NCBI RefSeq assembly: GCF_000164135.1
Contig: NZ_GG770557.1
Coordinates: forward strand, 230,767 to 263,250
Reading direction: 5' to 3'
From: Mycobacterium parascrofulaceum ATCC BAA-614
GTDB taxonomy: Bacteria; Actinomycetota; Actinomycetes; Mycobacteriales; Mycobacteriaceae
Length of the DNA stretch: 32,484 bases
Within the stretch, counting starts at the first letter, position 1. Each line of letters begins with the position of its first letter. Shown here in pieces: positions 22,843-30,650 of the stretch. A program made the position numbers and the translations under genes. The notes below the pieces were generated by a model. The model did not search any database and was not told the DNA's origin. It worked only from the letters and a program-made list of their open reading frames with translations.

Positions 22843-23160
22843 TCACATCCCGAAGTGGGTGCCACGCACCCAGCCGATGCGGAACAACCCGGCGGGCGGA
22901 CCGGAGCGGATCCGCACGACGAGGCGCGCAAAGTCGTTGCCGCGGGCCAACTCCACCCGGCGCCGCTCGGCGAACCGTCGGAAGGAGCCGGGCAGCACGA
23001 TGCACGGTCCGGCCAACGGGTCGCGTTCGCGCGACACCAGGTGGGCGGCGAGGTCGTGCGTCGTCCAGCCGCCGAGCAGGGTCGGCGCCGAGGGCCCGAG
23101 CTCGTCGAAGAGACCGCAGAGCGCAAGCCGCTCCCGCGTGTCCAGCGGCGGCCGGGACAT
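22843..23160 (-). pseudogene. C-terminally truncated DinB/maleylpyruvate-isomerase-like (TIGR03085-like) gene
   Basis: 105 codons. The first 90 residues match the start of the mycothiol-dependent maleylpyruvate isomerase/TIGR03085-like group: DTRERLALCGLFDELGPSAPTLLGGW, TTHDLAAHLVSRERDP, a LPGSF loop, FRRFAERRRVELARG and FARLVVRIRSGP. Full members I recall are about 200 residues and continue after the LFRIGWVR segment with a helix holding an E-x-x-V-H-H-E-D metal motif. Here it stops at THFGM, and the next 80 bases show no continuation in any frame. The metal site is therefore lost. It may be a decayed gene or a short free-standing remnant that is still translated. Confidence 0.6.
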
Positions 23161-23182
23161 CCGTCCAGGCTAACCCCAAAGC

Positions 23183-24175
23183 CTAAGCGGCGGAGTCGGA
23201 ATCCTCGCCGGGGATCTCGGTGGCGTCGCTGTGGGCGGGGGTGCTGGATTCGGCGTGTTCGGCCAGCCAGCGTTCGGCGTCGATGGCTGCCGAGCAGCCG
23301 CTGCCGGCGGCGGTGATGGCCTGGCGGTAGGTGCGGTCGACCAGGTCCCCGGCGGCGAACACCCCCTCGATCGAGGTGGCCGTGGTGCGGCCCTGCACCA
23401 GCACATACCCGTCGGGATCGGTGTCGAGGACCTCACGCACCAGCTCCGAGCGCGGGTCGTGACCGATCGCCACGAACACCCCCGTGACCGCCAGGGTGGA
23501 TTCCTGCCCGGTCACGGTGTCACGCACCCGCAACCCGTTGACGGTCTCCGAACCCTCCACCCCCAGCACCGCCTTGTTGGTCACGATGGTGATCTTGTCA
23601 TTGGCCCGGGCCCGCTCGAGCATGATGCGCGAGGCCCGGAACTCCTCGCGGCGATGCACCAGGGTCACGCTGCGCGCAAACCGGGTCAAAAACGTGGCCT
23701 CCTCCATCGCCGAGTCCCCACCACCGATCACCGCGATGTCCTGATCCCGAAAGAAGAACCCGTCACAGGTGGCACACGAGCTCACCCCGCGCCCCAGCAA
23801 CTCCTGCTCCCCGGGCACCCCCAGATAGCGCGCCGCCGCACCCATGGCCAAGATCACCGCCCGCGCCCGCACGGTCCGGCCCTCGGCCGTGGTCACCGAC
23901 TTCACCGGCCCCTGCAGCGACACCGACTCCACGTCTTCCATCCGCAAATCGGCCCCGAACCGCAGCGCCTGCTCACGCATCTGATCCATCAACTCCGGGC
24001 CGGTGATGCCCTCACGAAAACCGGGGAAATTCTCCACCTCGGTCGTGGTCATCAACGCCCCACCAAACGACGTCCCCTCGAACACCACCGGCGCCAACTG
24101 CGCCCGCGCCGCATACAACGCCGCGGTATACCCGGCAGGACCCGAACCAATGACGATCACGTCGTGCACAGTCAT
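23183..24175 (-). CDS. trxB: Thioredoxin reductase
   Basis: 330 residues. FAD motif [20 protein letters not shown] at 6-25, redox-active C134-A-T-C137, NADPH motif [12 protein letters not shown] with HRREEFRAS after it, and [10 protein letters not shown] near the C-terminus. It transfers electrons from NADPH to thioredoxin. The sequence is very close to mycobacterial TrxB2 as I remember it, but trxB2 sits beside the thioredoxin gene trxC; here no thioredoxin gene is adjacent, so this is probably a second copy. The nearby cysH codes for a reductase of the APS/PAPS type that is regenerated by thioredoxin, which makes the location meaningful. GAAAGG precedes the ATG by five bases. Confidence 0.92.
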   Translation of the reverse strand: MTVHDVIVIGSGPAGYTAALYAARAQLAPVVFEGTSFGGALMTTTEVENFPGFREGITGPELMDQMREQALRFGADLRMEDVESVSLQGPVKSVTTAEGRTVRARAVILAMGAAARYLGVPGEQELLGRGVSSCATCDGFFFRDQDIAVIGGGDSAMEEATFLTRFARSVTLVHRREEFRASRIMLERARANDKITIVTNKAVLGVEGSETVNGLRVRDTVTGQESTLAVTGVFVAIGHDPRSELVREVLDTDPDGYVLVQGRTTATSIEGVFAAGDLVDRTYRQAITAAGSGCSAAIDAERWLAEHAESSTPAHSDATEIPGEDSDSAA

Positions 24176-24417
24176 AACAACCTTTCAGCCAGTGTCGACT
24201 CGGGCCCACCCTAACCGCTCTTTGCTGAAAGTCTCATGTGAACGGCGGCGCGATCCCCGTTAGAAGCCATGGAATTTAGCGCGCGGCACCGCGAGAAATG
24301 CTGGCGCACAACGCGTCTCATAATCGATGGCGACTAAGTTTGCTAAACAACCCGAGATTACCAATCTTGGCAAAGCGGGAATCTCAATGGCGGGTAAGGC
24401 ATTTAAAACGTGAAGCG
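24176..24417. other. Intergenic region between trxB and the sirA promoter
   Basis: About 240 bases, less GC-rich than the flanks, without a gene. The trxB promoter must lie at the left end. Small inverted repeats occur (GTTT-GCT-AAAC near 24345, CCAA-TC-TTGG near 24361) but none stands out. The sirA operator starts at its right end. Confidence 0.5.
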
Positions 24418-24464
24418 GAGCACACAACCAACGGTTGTGTGCTCACAACCTCTGCACCTCTACT
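24418..24464 (+). promoter_or_regulatory. sirA operon promoter with three phased half-sites
   Basis: GAGCACACAACC-AAC-GGTTGTGTGCTC (24418-24444) is a perfect inverted repeat with 12-base arms. A third half-site CACAACC follows at 24444-24450, so the half-sites CACAACC, GGTTGTG and CACAACC start at 24423, 24433 and 24444. Seven bases after the CACAAC core lies CCTCTACT (24457-24464), a possible -10 element. The whole arrangement recurs at 28762-28805 before fprA. A start point near 24471 would give a leader of about 190 bases. The probable binder is the LysR protein coded at 27790-28734. Confidence 0.7.
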
Positions 24465-24499
24465 ACTGTCGCCGGGGGCAATGCACCATGAAATCGTGG

Positions 24500-24527
24500 C
24501 CCGTGGGTCCGACGTTGCACCCACGGG
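24500..24527 (+). promoter_or_regulatory. Hairpin in the sirA leader
   Basis: CCCGTGGGT (24500-24508) and ACCCACGGG (24519-24527) form a perfect 9-bp stem with a 10-base loop inside the predicted sirA 5' leader. No U-run follows, so it is not a classical terminator. It may be part of an attenuator, a factor-dependent terminator or a stabilising element. An in-frame upstream reading frame with YYCRRGQC runs over it. Confidence 0.45.
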
Positions 24528-24658
24528 AAACCGGAACAACTTCACCGTCGACACCAGCGGTCCAGCAGCCCAGCCCAAAAGCGCGCCGGCCGCCGACGTC
24601 GAGCCTCGGCCGCCAGCCGGCACAGCAGGCCAGCTTTGTTCGCGAAGGAGAACACCAT

Positions 24659-26326
24659 ATGACCACAGCACCTCCCGCCAAGACCCGCAACGAGGGCCAG
24701 TGGGCGCTGGGCAATCGCGAACCGCTCAACGACACCGAACAGATCAAGCACGATGACGGCCCGCTGAACGTGCGCGACCGAATCATCAACAAGTACGCCA
24801 AAGAAGGCTTCGAGAGCATCGAGAAGTCCGATCTGCGTATGCGGTTCAAGTGGATGGGCCTCTACACCCAGCGCGAGGAGGGCTACGACGGCAGCTGGAC
24901 CGGCGACGAGAACATCGACAAGCTCGAAGCGAAGTACTTCATGATGCGGGTGCGGTCCGACGGCAAGCCGATGTCGGCGCAGACGGTCCGCGTCCTGGGC
25001 CAGGTTTCCTCCGAGTTCGCCCGTGACACCGCCGACATCGGCGACCGGGAGAACGTCCAGTTCCACTGGCTCAAGATCGAGGACATCCCCGAGGTGTGGC
25101 GCCGGCTGGACACTGTCGGCCTGACCAGCATCGAAGCCTGCGGCGACTGCCCCCGCGGCATCCACGGCAGCCCGCTGGCCGGCGACTCCGTCGACGAGGT
25201 GCTCGACCCCTCCCCGGCGATCGACGAGATCATCCGCCGGTTCATGAACAACCCCGACTACGCCAACCTGCCGCGCAAGTACAAGACCGCGATCTCGGGG
25301 CTGCAGGACGTCTCCCACGAGACCCACGATGTCGCGTTCGTCGGCGTCAACCACCCCGAGCACGGGCCCGGCATGGACCTGTGGGTGGGCGGCGGCCTGT
25401 CGACCAACCCGATGATGGCGCAGCGGGTCGGCGTCTGGGTGCCGCTGGACGAGGTGCCCGACGTGTGGGAAGCGGTCACCAAGGTGTTCCGCGACTACGG
25501 CTACCGGCGGATGCGCGCCAAGGCCCGGATCAAGTTCCTGGTCAAGGACTGGGGCGTGCAGAAGTTCCGCGAGGTCATGGAGAACGAGTACCTCGGCCGC
25601 AAGATGATCGACGGCCCGGCGCCCGAACCGGCCAAGCACCCGATCGACCACGTGGGCGTGCAGAAGATCAAGAACGGCCTGAACGCCGTCGGCGTCGCCG
25701 CGATCGCCGGCCGCGTCTCGGGCACCACCCTGCAGGCGGTGGCCGACCTGATGGAGCAGGTCGGCTCCGACCGGGCCCGGTTCAGCCCCTTCCAGAAGCT
25801 GATCATCCTCGACGTGCCCGACGACAAGGTCGATTACCTGGTCACCGAGCTGGACAAGCTGGGCCTGCCGTCGAACCCGTCGAACTGGCGCAAGAGCACG
25901 ATGGGGTGCACCGGCATCGAGTTCTGCAAGCTGTCGTTCGCCGAAACCCGGGTTCGCGCACAGAGTTTGGTTCCCGAGCTGGAAGAGCGACTGGCCGACG
26001 TCAACGACGACCTCGACGTGCCGATCAGCGTGCACCTGAACGGTTGCCCGAACTCGTGTGCCCGAATCCAGGTGGCCGACATCGGGTTCAAGGGCCAGTG
26101 GATCGACAACGGCGACGGGACGTCGGTGGAGGGCTTCCAGGTCCACCTGGGTGGCGGCCTCGGCGAGGAGAGCGGCTTCGGTCGAAAGCTGCGCCAGCAC
26201 AAGGTCACCAGCGCCGAGCTGGGCGACTACATCGACCGGGTCACGCGAAAGTTCTTGGAACAACGCGAGAGCGGCGAGCGTTTCGCCAACTGGGCGCTGC
26301 GCGCCGACGAAGCCGACCTGCGTTAG
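24659..26326 (+). CDS. sirA: Ferredoxin-dependent sulfite reductase
   Basis: 555 residues. It reduces sulfite to sulfide with six electrons from ferredoxin, using sirohaem and a 4Fe-4S cluster. Cluster cysteines are visible in MGCTGIEFCK (C-x5-C) and NGCPNSC (C-x3-C). With the ATG at 24659 (GAAGGAG 9 bases upstream), Tyr69 lies in MGLYTQRE and Cys161 in EACGDCPRG, the exact numbers of the Tyr-Cys covalent pair known from the M. tuberculosis NirA/SirA structure; this supports the start. The open frame continues upstream in frame to 24410, but that part is leader. It is followed by cysH after 16 bases and the chelatase gene, forming the reductive sulfur operon. Confidence 0.96.
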   Translation: MTTAPPAKTRNEGQWALGNREPLNDTEQIKHDDGPLNVRDRIINKYAKEGFESIEKSDLRMRFKWMGLYTQREEGYDGSWTGDENIDKLEAKYFMMRVRSDGKPMSAQTVRVLGQVSSEFARDTADIGDRENVQFHWLKIEDIPEVWRRLDTVGLTSIEACGDCPRGIHGSPLAGDSVDEVLDPSPAIDEIIRRFMNNPDYANLPRKYKTAISGLQDVSHETHDVAFVGVNHPEHGPGMDLWVGGGLSTNPMMAQRVGVWVPLDEVPDVWEAVTKVFRDYGYRRMRAKARIKFLVKDWGVQKFREVMENEYLGRKMIDGPAPEPAKHPIDHVGVQKIKNGLNAVGVAAIAGRVSGTTLQAVADLMEQVGSDRARFSPFQKLIILDVPDDKVDYLVTELDKLGLPSNPSNWRKSTMGCTGIEFCKLSFAETRVRAQSLVPELEERLADVNDDLDVPISVHLNGCPNSCARIQVADIGFKGQWIDNGDGTSVEGFQVHLGGGLGEESGFGRKLRQHKVTSAELGDYIDRVTRKFLEQRESGERFANWALRADEADLR

Positions 26327-26342
26327 GAGCTGAGGACCACTC

Positions 26343-27080
26343 ATGGTGGCGATGAACTTCACCAGCGAGCAATTGCGTCAGATCGCGCAGCGCGGCGCGG
26401 CCGAACTCGAGGGCGCCAGCGCCGACGAGATCCTGCGCTGGACCGACGAACAATTCGGCGGCGCCGACGCGCCCCGCGGGTGGGCCAACTGCAAATGGGT
26501 GGTGGCCTGCAACATGCAGGACGCGGTGACGGTGTCGCTGGCGTCCAACATCCGGCCCGGCGTGCCGGTGCTGTTCCTGGACACCGGCTACCACTTTGCC
26601 GAAACCCTCGGCACCCGCGACGCGGTCGAATCCGTCTACGACATCCACCTGCTCAACGTCAAGCCGGAGCACACGGTGGAGGAGCAGGACGCGCTGCTGG
26701 GCAAGGACCTGTTCGCCCGCGAGCCCAACGAGTGCTGCCGCCTGCGTAAGGTCGTCCCCTTGAAGAAGGCGCTCAACGGCTACGCGGCCTGGGTCACCGG
26801 GCTGCGCCGGGTGGAGTCGCCGACCCGCGCCGACGCCCCGCTGATCAGCTTCGACGAGTCGTTCGGGCTGGTGAAGGTCAACCCGATCGCCGCGTGGACC
26901 GACGAGGACGAGCAGGACTACATCGACAAGAACGGCGTGCTGATCAACCCGCTCGTCGAGGAGGGCTACCCGTCCATCGGCTGCGCGCCGTGCACGCGGA
27001 AGCCCGCCCCCGGCGAGGACCCGCGCAGCGGCCGCTGGGCGGGCCGCAACAAGACCGAATGCGGGCTGCACGCCTCATGA
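26343..27080 (+). CDS. cysH: APS/PAPS reductase
   Basis: 245 residues. It reduces adenylylsulfate (or phosphoadenylylsulfate) to sulfite using thioredoxin. Cys131-Cys132 in NECCRLRK and Cys214/Cys217 in GCAPCTRK are the four ligands of the 4Fe-4S cluster found in the APS-specific type; the catalytic Cys240 is in the C-terminal KTECGLH. The nucleotide loop reads NMQD, then FLDTGYHFAET and VTGLRRVESPTR. An ATG two codons later (26352) is an alternative start. The stop overlaps the chelatase start by four bases. Its product sulfite is the substrate of SirA coded just upstream. Confidence 0.95.
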   Translation: MVAMNFTSEQLRQIAQRGAAELEGASADEILRWTDEQFGGADAPRGWANCKWVVACNMQDAVTVSLASNIRPGVPVLFLDTGYHFAETLGTRDAVESVYDIHLLNVKPEHTVEEQDALLGKDLFAREPNECCRLRKVVPLKKALNGYAAWVTGLRRVESPTRADAPLISFDESFGLVKVNPIAAWTDEDEQDYIDKNGVLINPLVEEGYPSIGCAPCTRKPAPGEDPRSGRWAGRNKTECGLHAS

Positions 27081-27793
27081 GCACCCTCGTCCTCACCGCG
27101 CACGGCAGCCGCGATCCGCGCTCGGGCGCCAACGCCCGGGCCGTCGCCGAGCGGCTGCGCGGGATGCGGCCCGGCCTCGACGTGCGCCTGGCGTTCCTGG
27201 AGCTCAGCGCGCCCAACTTCGCCGACGTGCTGTCCGGGCTGCCGGACAAGCGCGACGCGGTGGTCACCCCGCTGCTGCTGGCCAGCGCCTACCACGCCCG
27301 CCGCGACATCCCCGGCCAGATCGCGCGCGCCGGGGCCTACGGCATCCGGCAGGCCGACGTCCTGGGCGAAGACGACCGGCTGCTGGCCGTCCTGCGTGAC
27401 CGGCTCGGTGAGGTCGGGGTCTCCCCGCTCGACGACGAGGTCGGGGTGATGGTGGTCGCGATCGGGTCGTCGAACACCGACGCCAACGCGCGCACCGCCC
27501 GGGTCGCCGCCCGCCTGTCCGCCGGGACCCGGTGGGCCGGCACCGCGATGGCGTTCGCCACCCGGCCCGAGGCGTCGGTCGAAGACACCGCCGCCCGGCT
27601 GCGCGCCCGCGGCGCGCGCCGGCTGGTCATCGCACCGTGGTTCCTGGCGCCGGGGCTCATCACCGACGGCGTGTCAACCTATGCGCGGGACAACGGGATT
27701 GCGATGGCGCCCCCGCTGGGCGCGCATCGTCTGGTCGCCGAGACCGTCCTGGACCGCTTCGACGAGGCGCTCGCCGACCACGCCGCCGCCTAG
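27077..27793 (+). CDS. che1: Sirohydrochlorin chelatase-like protein (CbiX/SirB family)
   Basis: 238 residues. Two chelatase half-domains are visible: TLVLTAHGSRDPRSGANARA with the metal-binding His of AHGSR, then VVTPLLLASAYHARRDIP with the second His; and in the second half VMVVAIGSSNTDAN and LVIAPWFLAPGLITDGV. This family inserts iron or cobalt into sirohydrochlorin; beside sirA the role is surely to make sirohaem. The ATG overlaps the cysH stop (ATGA). The stop overlaps the convergent LysR gene by four bases. In M. tuberculosis the same order (Rv2391-Rv2392-Rv2393) is known. Confidence 0.9.
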   Translation: MSTLVLTAHGSRDPRSGANARAVAERLRGMRPGLDVRLAFLELSAPNFADVLSGLPDKRDAVVTPLLLASAYHARRDIPGQIARAGAYGIRQADVLGEDDRLLAVLRDRLGEVGVSPLDDEVGVMVVAIGSSNTDANARTARVAARLSAGTRWAGTAMAFATRPEASVEDTAARLRARGARRLVIAPWFLAPGLITDGVSTYARDNGIAMAPPLGAHRLVAETVLDRFDEALADHAAA

Positions 27794-28734
27794 CGTTTCG
27801 ATGTGCGACTGCTGATGTGGCTCAGCATGTCCCGGATCGCCCCCGCGGGCGGTGTGCGCCCGCCGACCCAGATGGCGCGAAACTTGCGCCGCAGGTCCAC
27901 TTCTCGGACGCTGACCGCCTGCAGCCGCCCGACGGCCAGGTCGTCGGCCACCGCCAGGCGGCTCATCGCCGCCGGCCCCGCGCCGGCCAGCACGGCGGCG
28001 CGCATCGCCGCCGCCGACGTCAACTCCAGCACGGGCGGCGCCTGCTGCATGTCCTCGCCCAGCACCCGGCGCAGCGCCACCGTCAGCGAATCGCGGATGC
28101 CCGAATGGGGTTCGCGCGCCACCAGGGGTGTTTCGGCCAGCTCCCGGGCCGTCACCACCCGCCCGCGCCGGGCCCACTTGTGCCCCGGCGGCACCACGAT
28201 GACCAACTCGTCGTGGCCCACCACGCAGCTGCCCAATCCCTTGGGCTGGCCGGGGTTTTCGACGAAGCCCAGGTCGACGGCGCCCTCGCGCACCGCGGCG
28301 ATGGCCTGCTCGCTGTTGGTGGCGGTCAGGGTCACGTGCGGTGCGGCGCCCCCGCGCCGCGCCGCCTCGGTCTGCAGGGACAGCAACCAGTGCGGCATCA
28401 GCTGTTCGGAAATCGTCTGGCTGGCAGCCACCCTGATGCGTTCGCGGCCCTCCTTGCGCAAACCGCCGAGCCCCGCGTCGATCTCGGTGGCGACCTCGAG
28501 CAGGCGGCCGGCCCACTCCGCCACGATCAGCCCCGCGGGCGTCAATTCCGAACCGCGCGTTGTCCGCACGGCCAGCGTGACGCCGACCTGGGCCTCCATC
28601 GCGGCGAGTCGCCGCGACACGGCCTGCTGGGTGATGCCGAGCTCGCGGGCGGCGCGCCCGAGGCTGCCCGTCTCGGCGATCGCCAAAAACGCCTCGAACG
28701 AGGCGAGTTCGGGCATGCGGGGGCTGAGGGGCAT
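27790..28734 (-). CDS. LysR-type regulator, probable sulfur-assimilation activator
   Basis: 314 residues from the ATG at 28734; ATG at 28716 is an alternative. Residues about 8-68 form the LysR winged helix: MPELASFEAFLAIAETGSLG, RAARELGITQQAVSRRLAAME, VGVTLAVRTTRGSELTPAG. The rest is the periplasmic-binding-like effector domain (IRVAASQTISEQLMPHW, GAVDLGFVENP, LVIVVPPGHKWA). From memory it resembles M. tuberculosis Rv2282c. It is divergent from fprA and lies next to the sirA operon; the same unusual operator stands before both fprA and sirA, so control of both is the simplest reading. The effector is unknown; a CysB-like response to a sulfur metabolite is plausible. Confidence 0.88.
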   Translation of the reverse strand: MPLSPRMPELASFEAFLAIAETGSLGRAARELGITQQAVSRRLAAMEAQVGVTLAVRTTRGSELTPAGLIVAEWAGRLLEVATEIDAGLGGLRKEGRERIRVAASQTISEQLMPHWLLSLQTEAARRGGAAPHVTLTATNSEQAIAAVREGAVDLGFVENPGQPKGLGSCVVGHDELVIVVPPGHKWARRGRVVTARELAETPLVAREPHSGIRDSLTVALRRVLGEDMQQAPPVLELTSAAAMRAAVLAGAGPAAMSRLAVADDLAVGRLQAVSVREVDLRRKFRAIWVGGRTPPAGAIRDMLSHISSRTSKR

Positions 28735-28761
28735 GGGTGGTCAGTCACAATCGGTAGGCGT

Positions 28762-28805
28762 GACACAACCATAGCTTGTGACTCCACAACAGGGGAACCT
28801 CTACT
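28762..28805 (+). promoter_or_regulatory. fprA/LysR divergent promoter with three phased half-sites
   Basis: Half-sites CACAACC (28764), GCTTGTG (28774) and CACAACA (28785) have the same 10 and 11 base steps as the sites before sirA, and CCTCTACT follows at 28798-28805 again seven bases after the CACAAC core. An additional wide pair, AGTCACAA (28743-28750) and TTGTGACT (28776-28783), faces the LysR gene and may serve its own control. Confidence 0.7.
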
Positions 28806-28837
28806 CGCCTTGCGGTCGCCCGAGCACCATGGGAGAC

Positions 28838-30220
28838 ATGACCCGCACAGCCCAATACCACGTCGCGATCGTGGGTTCCGGCCCCTCGGGATTCTTCGCG
28901 GCCGCGTCACTGCTGAAGGCCGCCGACGCCGGCGAGTTCGGCGTCGCGGTCGACATGCTCGAGATGCTGCCCACCCCTTGGGGGCTGGTGCGCTCGGGCG
29001 TGGCGCCCGATCACCCGAAGATCAAATCGGTCAGCCAGCAGTTCGAGAAGACCGCCGAGGACCCCCGCTTCCGCTTCTTCGGCAACATCAAGGTGGGCGA
29101 GCAAGTCTCGGCCACCGAACTCGCCGAGCGCTATGACGCGGTGATCTACGCGGTCGGCGCCCAGTCCGACCGCCCCCTGAATATCCCCGGCGAAGATCTA
29201 CCCGGCAGCGTCGCCGCGGTGGACTTCGTCGGGTGGTACAACGCACACCCGCACTTCCACGAAATGGCTCCCGACCTTTCGTGTGCCCGTGCGGTCGTGG
29301 TGGGCAACGGCAACGTGGCCGTCGACGTCGCCCGCATGCTGGTGACCGATCCCGACGTGCTCGCCCAGACCGACATCGCCGACCACGCGCTGGAAACGTT
29401 GCGGCCCTGCGGCGTCAGGGAAGTGCTCCTCGCGGGTCGTCGCGGCCCGCTGGAAGCCGCGTTCACGACCGTCGAGTTGCGCGAGCTCGGCGAGCTCGAC
29501 GGGGTCGACGTCGTGGTCGACCCGGCCGACCTGGAAAACATCAGCGATGAGGACGCGGCCGCCGCGGGCAAGATCACCAAGAACAACATCAAGATCCTGC
29601 GCGACTACGCCGGCCGCCCCCACAATCCCGACAACCGGCGAATCGTGTTGCGGTTCTTCACCTCTCCGATCGAGATCAAGGGTGGCGACAAGGTCGAAAG
29701 CATCGTGCTCGGCCGCAACGAGTTGGTCACCGACCCCACCGGCCGGATGGTGGCCAAAGACACCGGCGCACGCGAGGAATTGCCCGTCCAGTTGGTGGTC
29801 CGCTCGGTCGGCTATCGCGGGGTGGCCATCCCGGGGTTGGCGTTCGACGACAAGTCCGGCACCATTCCCCACACCGCCGGTCGGATCGAGGGGAGCCGCA
29901 ACGAATACGTGGCCGGCTGGATCAAGCGCGGCCCCTCCGGGGTCATCGGCACCAACAAGAAGTGCTCCCAGGAAACCGTGGACACCGTCCTCAGCGACCT
30001 CGCCGGCCAGGAGTCGGTGCGCGGCAGCGATTATGCTGACGAACTCGCACAGTGGCTGACGTCGCGGCAGCCCCACCTGATCACCGCCGCGCACTGGCAA
30101 GCCATCGACCGTTTCGAAAGAGAAGCCGGTGAACCGCACGGACGCCCCCGCGCCAAAGTCGCCAGCCTGACAGAGCTACTGCGGATCGCCCACAGCCAAA
30201 TGGAAGGACAACTTTCATGA
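28838..30220 (+). CDS. fprA: NADPH-ferredoxin reductase, FprA type
   Basis: 460 residues from the ATG at 28838; ATG at 28829 is equally possible, since the GGGAG before 28838 is only two bases away and the predicted mRNA leader is very short. The adrenodoxin-reductase-like family is clear: FAD motif VAIVGSGPSGFFAAASLL, MLPTPWGLVRSGVAPDHPKIK, VGAQSDRPLNIPGEDLPGS, NADP motif VVGNGNVAVDVARML, and GWIKRGPSGVIGTNKK near the end. It passes electrons from NADPH to ferredoxin. The ferredoxin gene overlaps its stop by four bases. Together they can feed SirA. M. tuberculosis FprA (Rv3106) is not, as I recall, linked to the sulfur genes, so this may be a dedicated copy. Confidence 0.93.
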   Translation: MTRTAQYHVAIVGSGPSGFFAAASLLKAADAGEFGVAVDMLEMLPTPWGLVRSGVAPDHPKIKSVSQQFEKTAEDPRFRFFGNIKVGEQVSATELAERYDAVIYAVGAQSDRPLNIPGEDLPGSVAAVDFVGWYNAHPHFHEMAPDLSCARAVVVGNGNVAVDVARMLVTDPDVLAQTDIADHALETLRPCGVREVLLAGRRGPLEAAFTTVELRELGELDGVDVVVDPADLENISDEDAAAAGKITKNNIKILRDYAGRPHNPDNRRIVLRFFTSPIEIKGGDKVESIVLGRNELVTDPTGRMVAKDTGAREELPVQLVVRSVGYRGVAIPGLAFDDKSGTIPHTAGRIEGSRNEYVAGWIKRGPSGVIGTNKKCSQETVDTVLSDLAGQESVRGSDYADELAQWLTSRQPHLITAAHWQAIDRFEREAGEPHGRPRAKVASLTELLRIAHSQMEGQLS

Positions 30221-30543
30221 CCTACGTCATCGCCGAACCCTGCGTCGACATCAAGGACAAGGCGTGCATCGAGGAATGCCCCGTCGACTGCATCTACGAG
30301 GGCGAACGGATGCTCTACATCCACCCCGACGAGTGCGTCGACTGCGGCGCCTGCGAGCCTGTGTGCCCCGTCGAGTCCATCTACTACGAAGATGACCTGC
30401 CGGCCGAATACAGCCAGTACACGCAGTTCAACGCGGACTTCTTCGCCGAGCTGGGCTCCCCCGGCGGCGCGTCGAAGGTCGGGCTGACCGAAAACGACCC
30501 CGCCGCGGTGAAGGCCCTGGAAAGCCGGGCCGAGGCGACTTAA
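30217..30543 (+). CDS. fdxC: 7Fe-8S ferredoxin, FdxC-like
   Basis: 108 residues. Cysteines at 9, 17, 21, 25 and 40, 43, 46, 50 give the seven-iron pattern of a 3Fe-4S plus a 4Fe-4S cluster. The sequence ECPVDCIYEGERMLYIHPDE and the tail FFAELGSPGGASKVG match mycobacterial FdxC (Rv1177) as I remember it. The ATG overlaps the fprA stop (ATGA), so reductase and ferredoxin are made together. It probably carries electrons to sulfite reductase; P450 enzymes such as that at 11220 are possible further partners. Confidence 0.93.
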   Translation: MTYVIAEPCVDIKDKACIEECPVDCIYEGERMLYIHPDECVDCGACEPVCPVESIYYEDDLPAEYSQYTQFNADFFAELGSPGGASKVGLTENDPAAVKALESRAEAT

Positions 30544-30575
30544 GGCCCTTTCGGCGCGCGCTGCATCGGCGTCCA

Positions 30576-30638
30576 GTGGAATTGGCGGCTTTAGCCGCCG
30601 TGAGTCCGGGCACTCCCCTAGAGCCCGACCAATTCCAC
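30576..30638 (+). promoter_or_regulatory. Structured leader before the PE gene
   Basis: GTGGAATTGG (30576-30585) and CCAATTCCAC (30629-30638) are exact reverse complements. Between them lie GGCGGC-TTTA-GCCGCC (30584-30599, sharing two bases with the outer arm) and a weaker GGGC/GCCC pair, so the RNA can form a three-way junction. The outer stem ends directly at the GAGGAG ribosome binding site of the PE gene (ATG 30651), so folding could affect translation. It may also end the fprA-ferredoxin transcript, but no U-run follows. Confidence 0.5.
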
Positions 30639-30650
30639 GAGGAGACACCG

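Noticed and set aside
24410..24658. Sulfite reductase starting at 24410 with an 83-residue extension
   Set aside because: The ATG at 24659 has an ideal ribosome binding site and places Tyr69 and Cys161 at the known numbers; the upstream part overlaps the promoter elements.
30584..30599. Intrinsic terminator after the ferredoxin gene
   Set aside because: The hairpin GGCGGC-TTTA-GCCGCC is good but is followed by GTGAGTCC, not by a U-run; it fits better as part of the PE leader structure.
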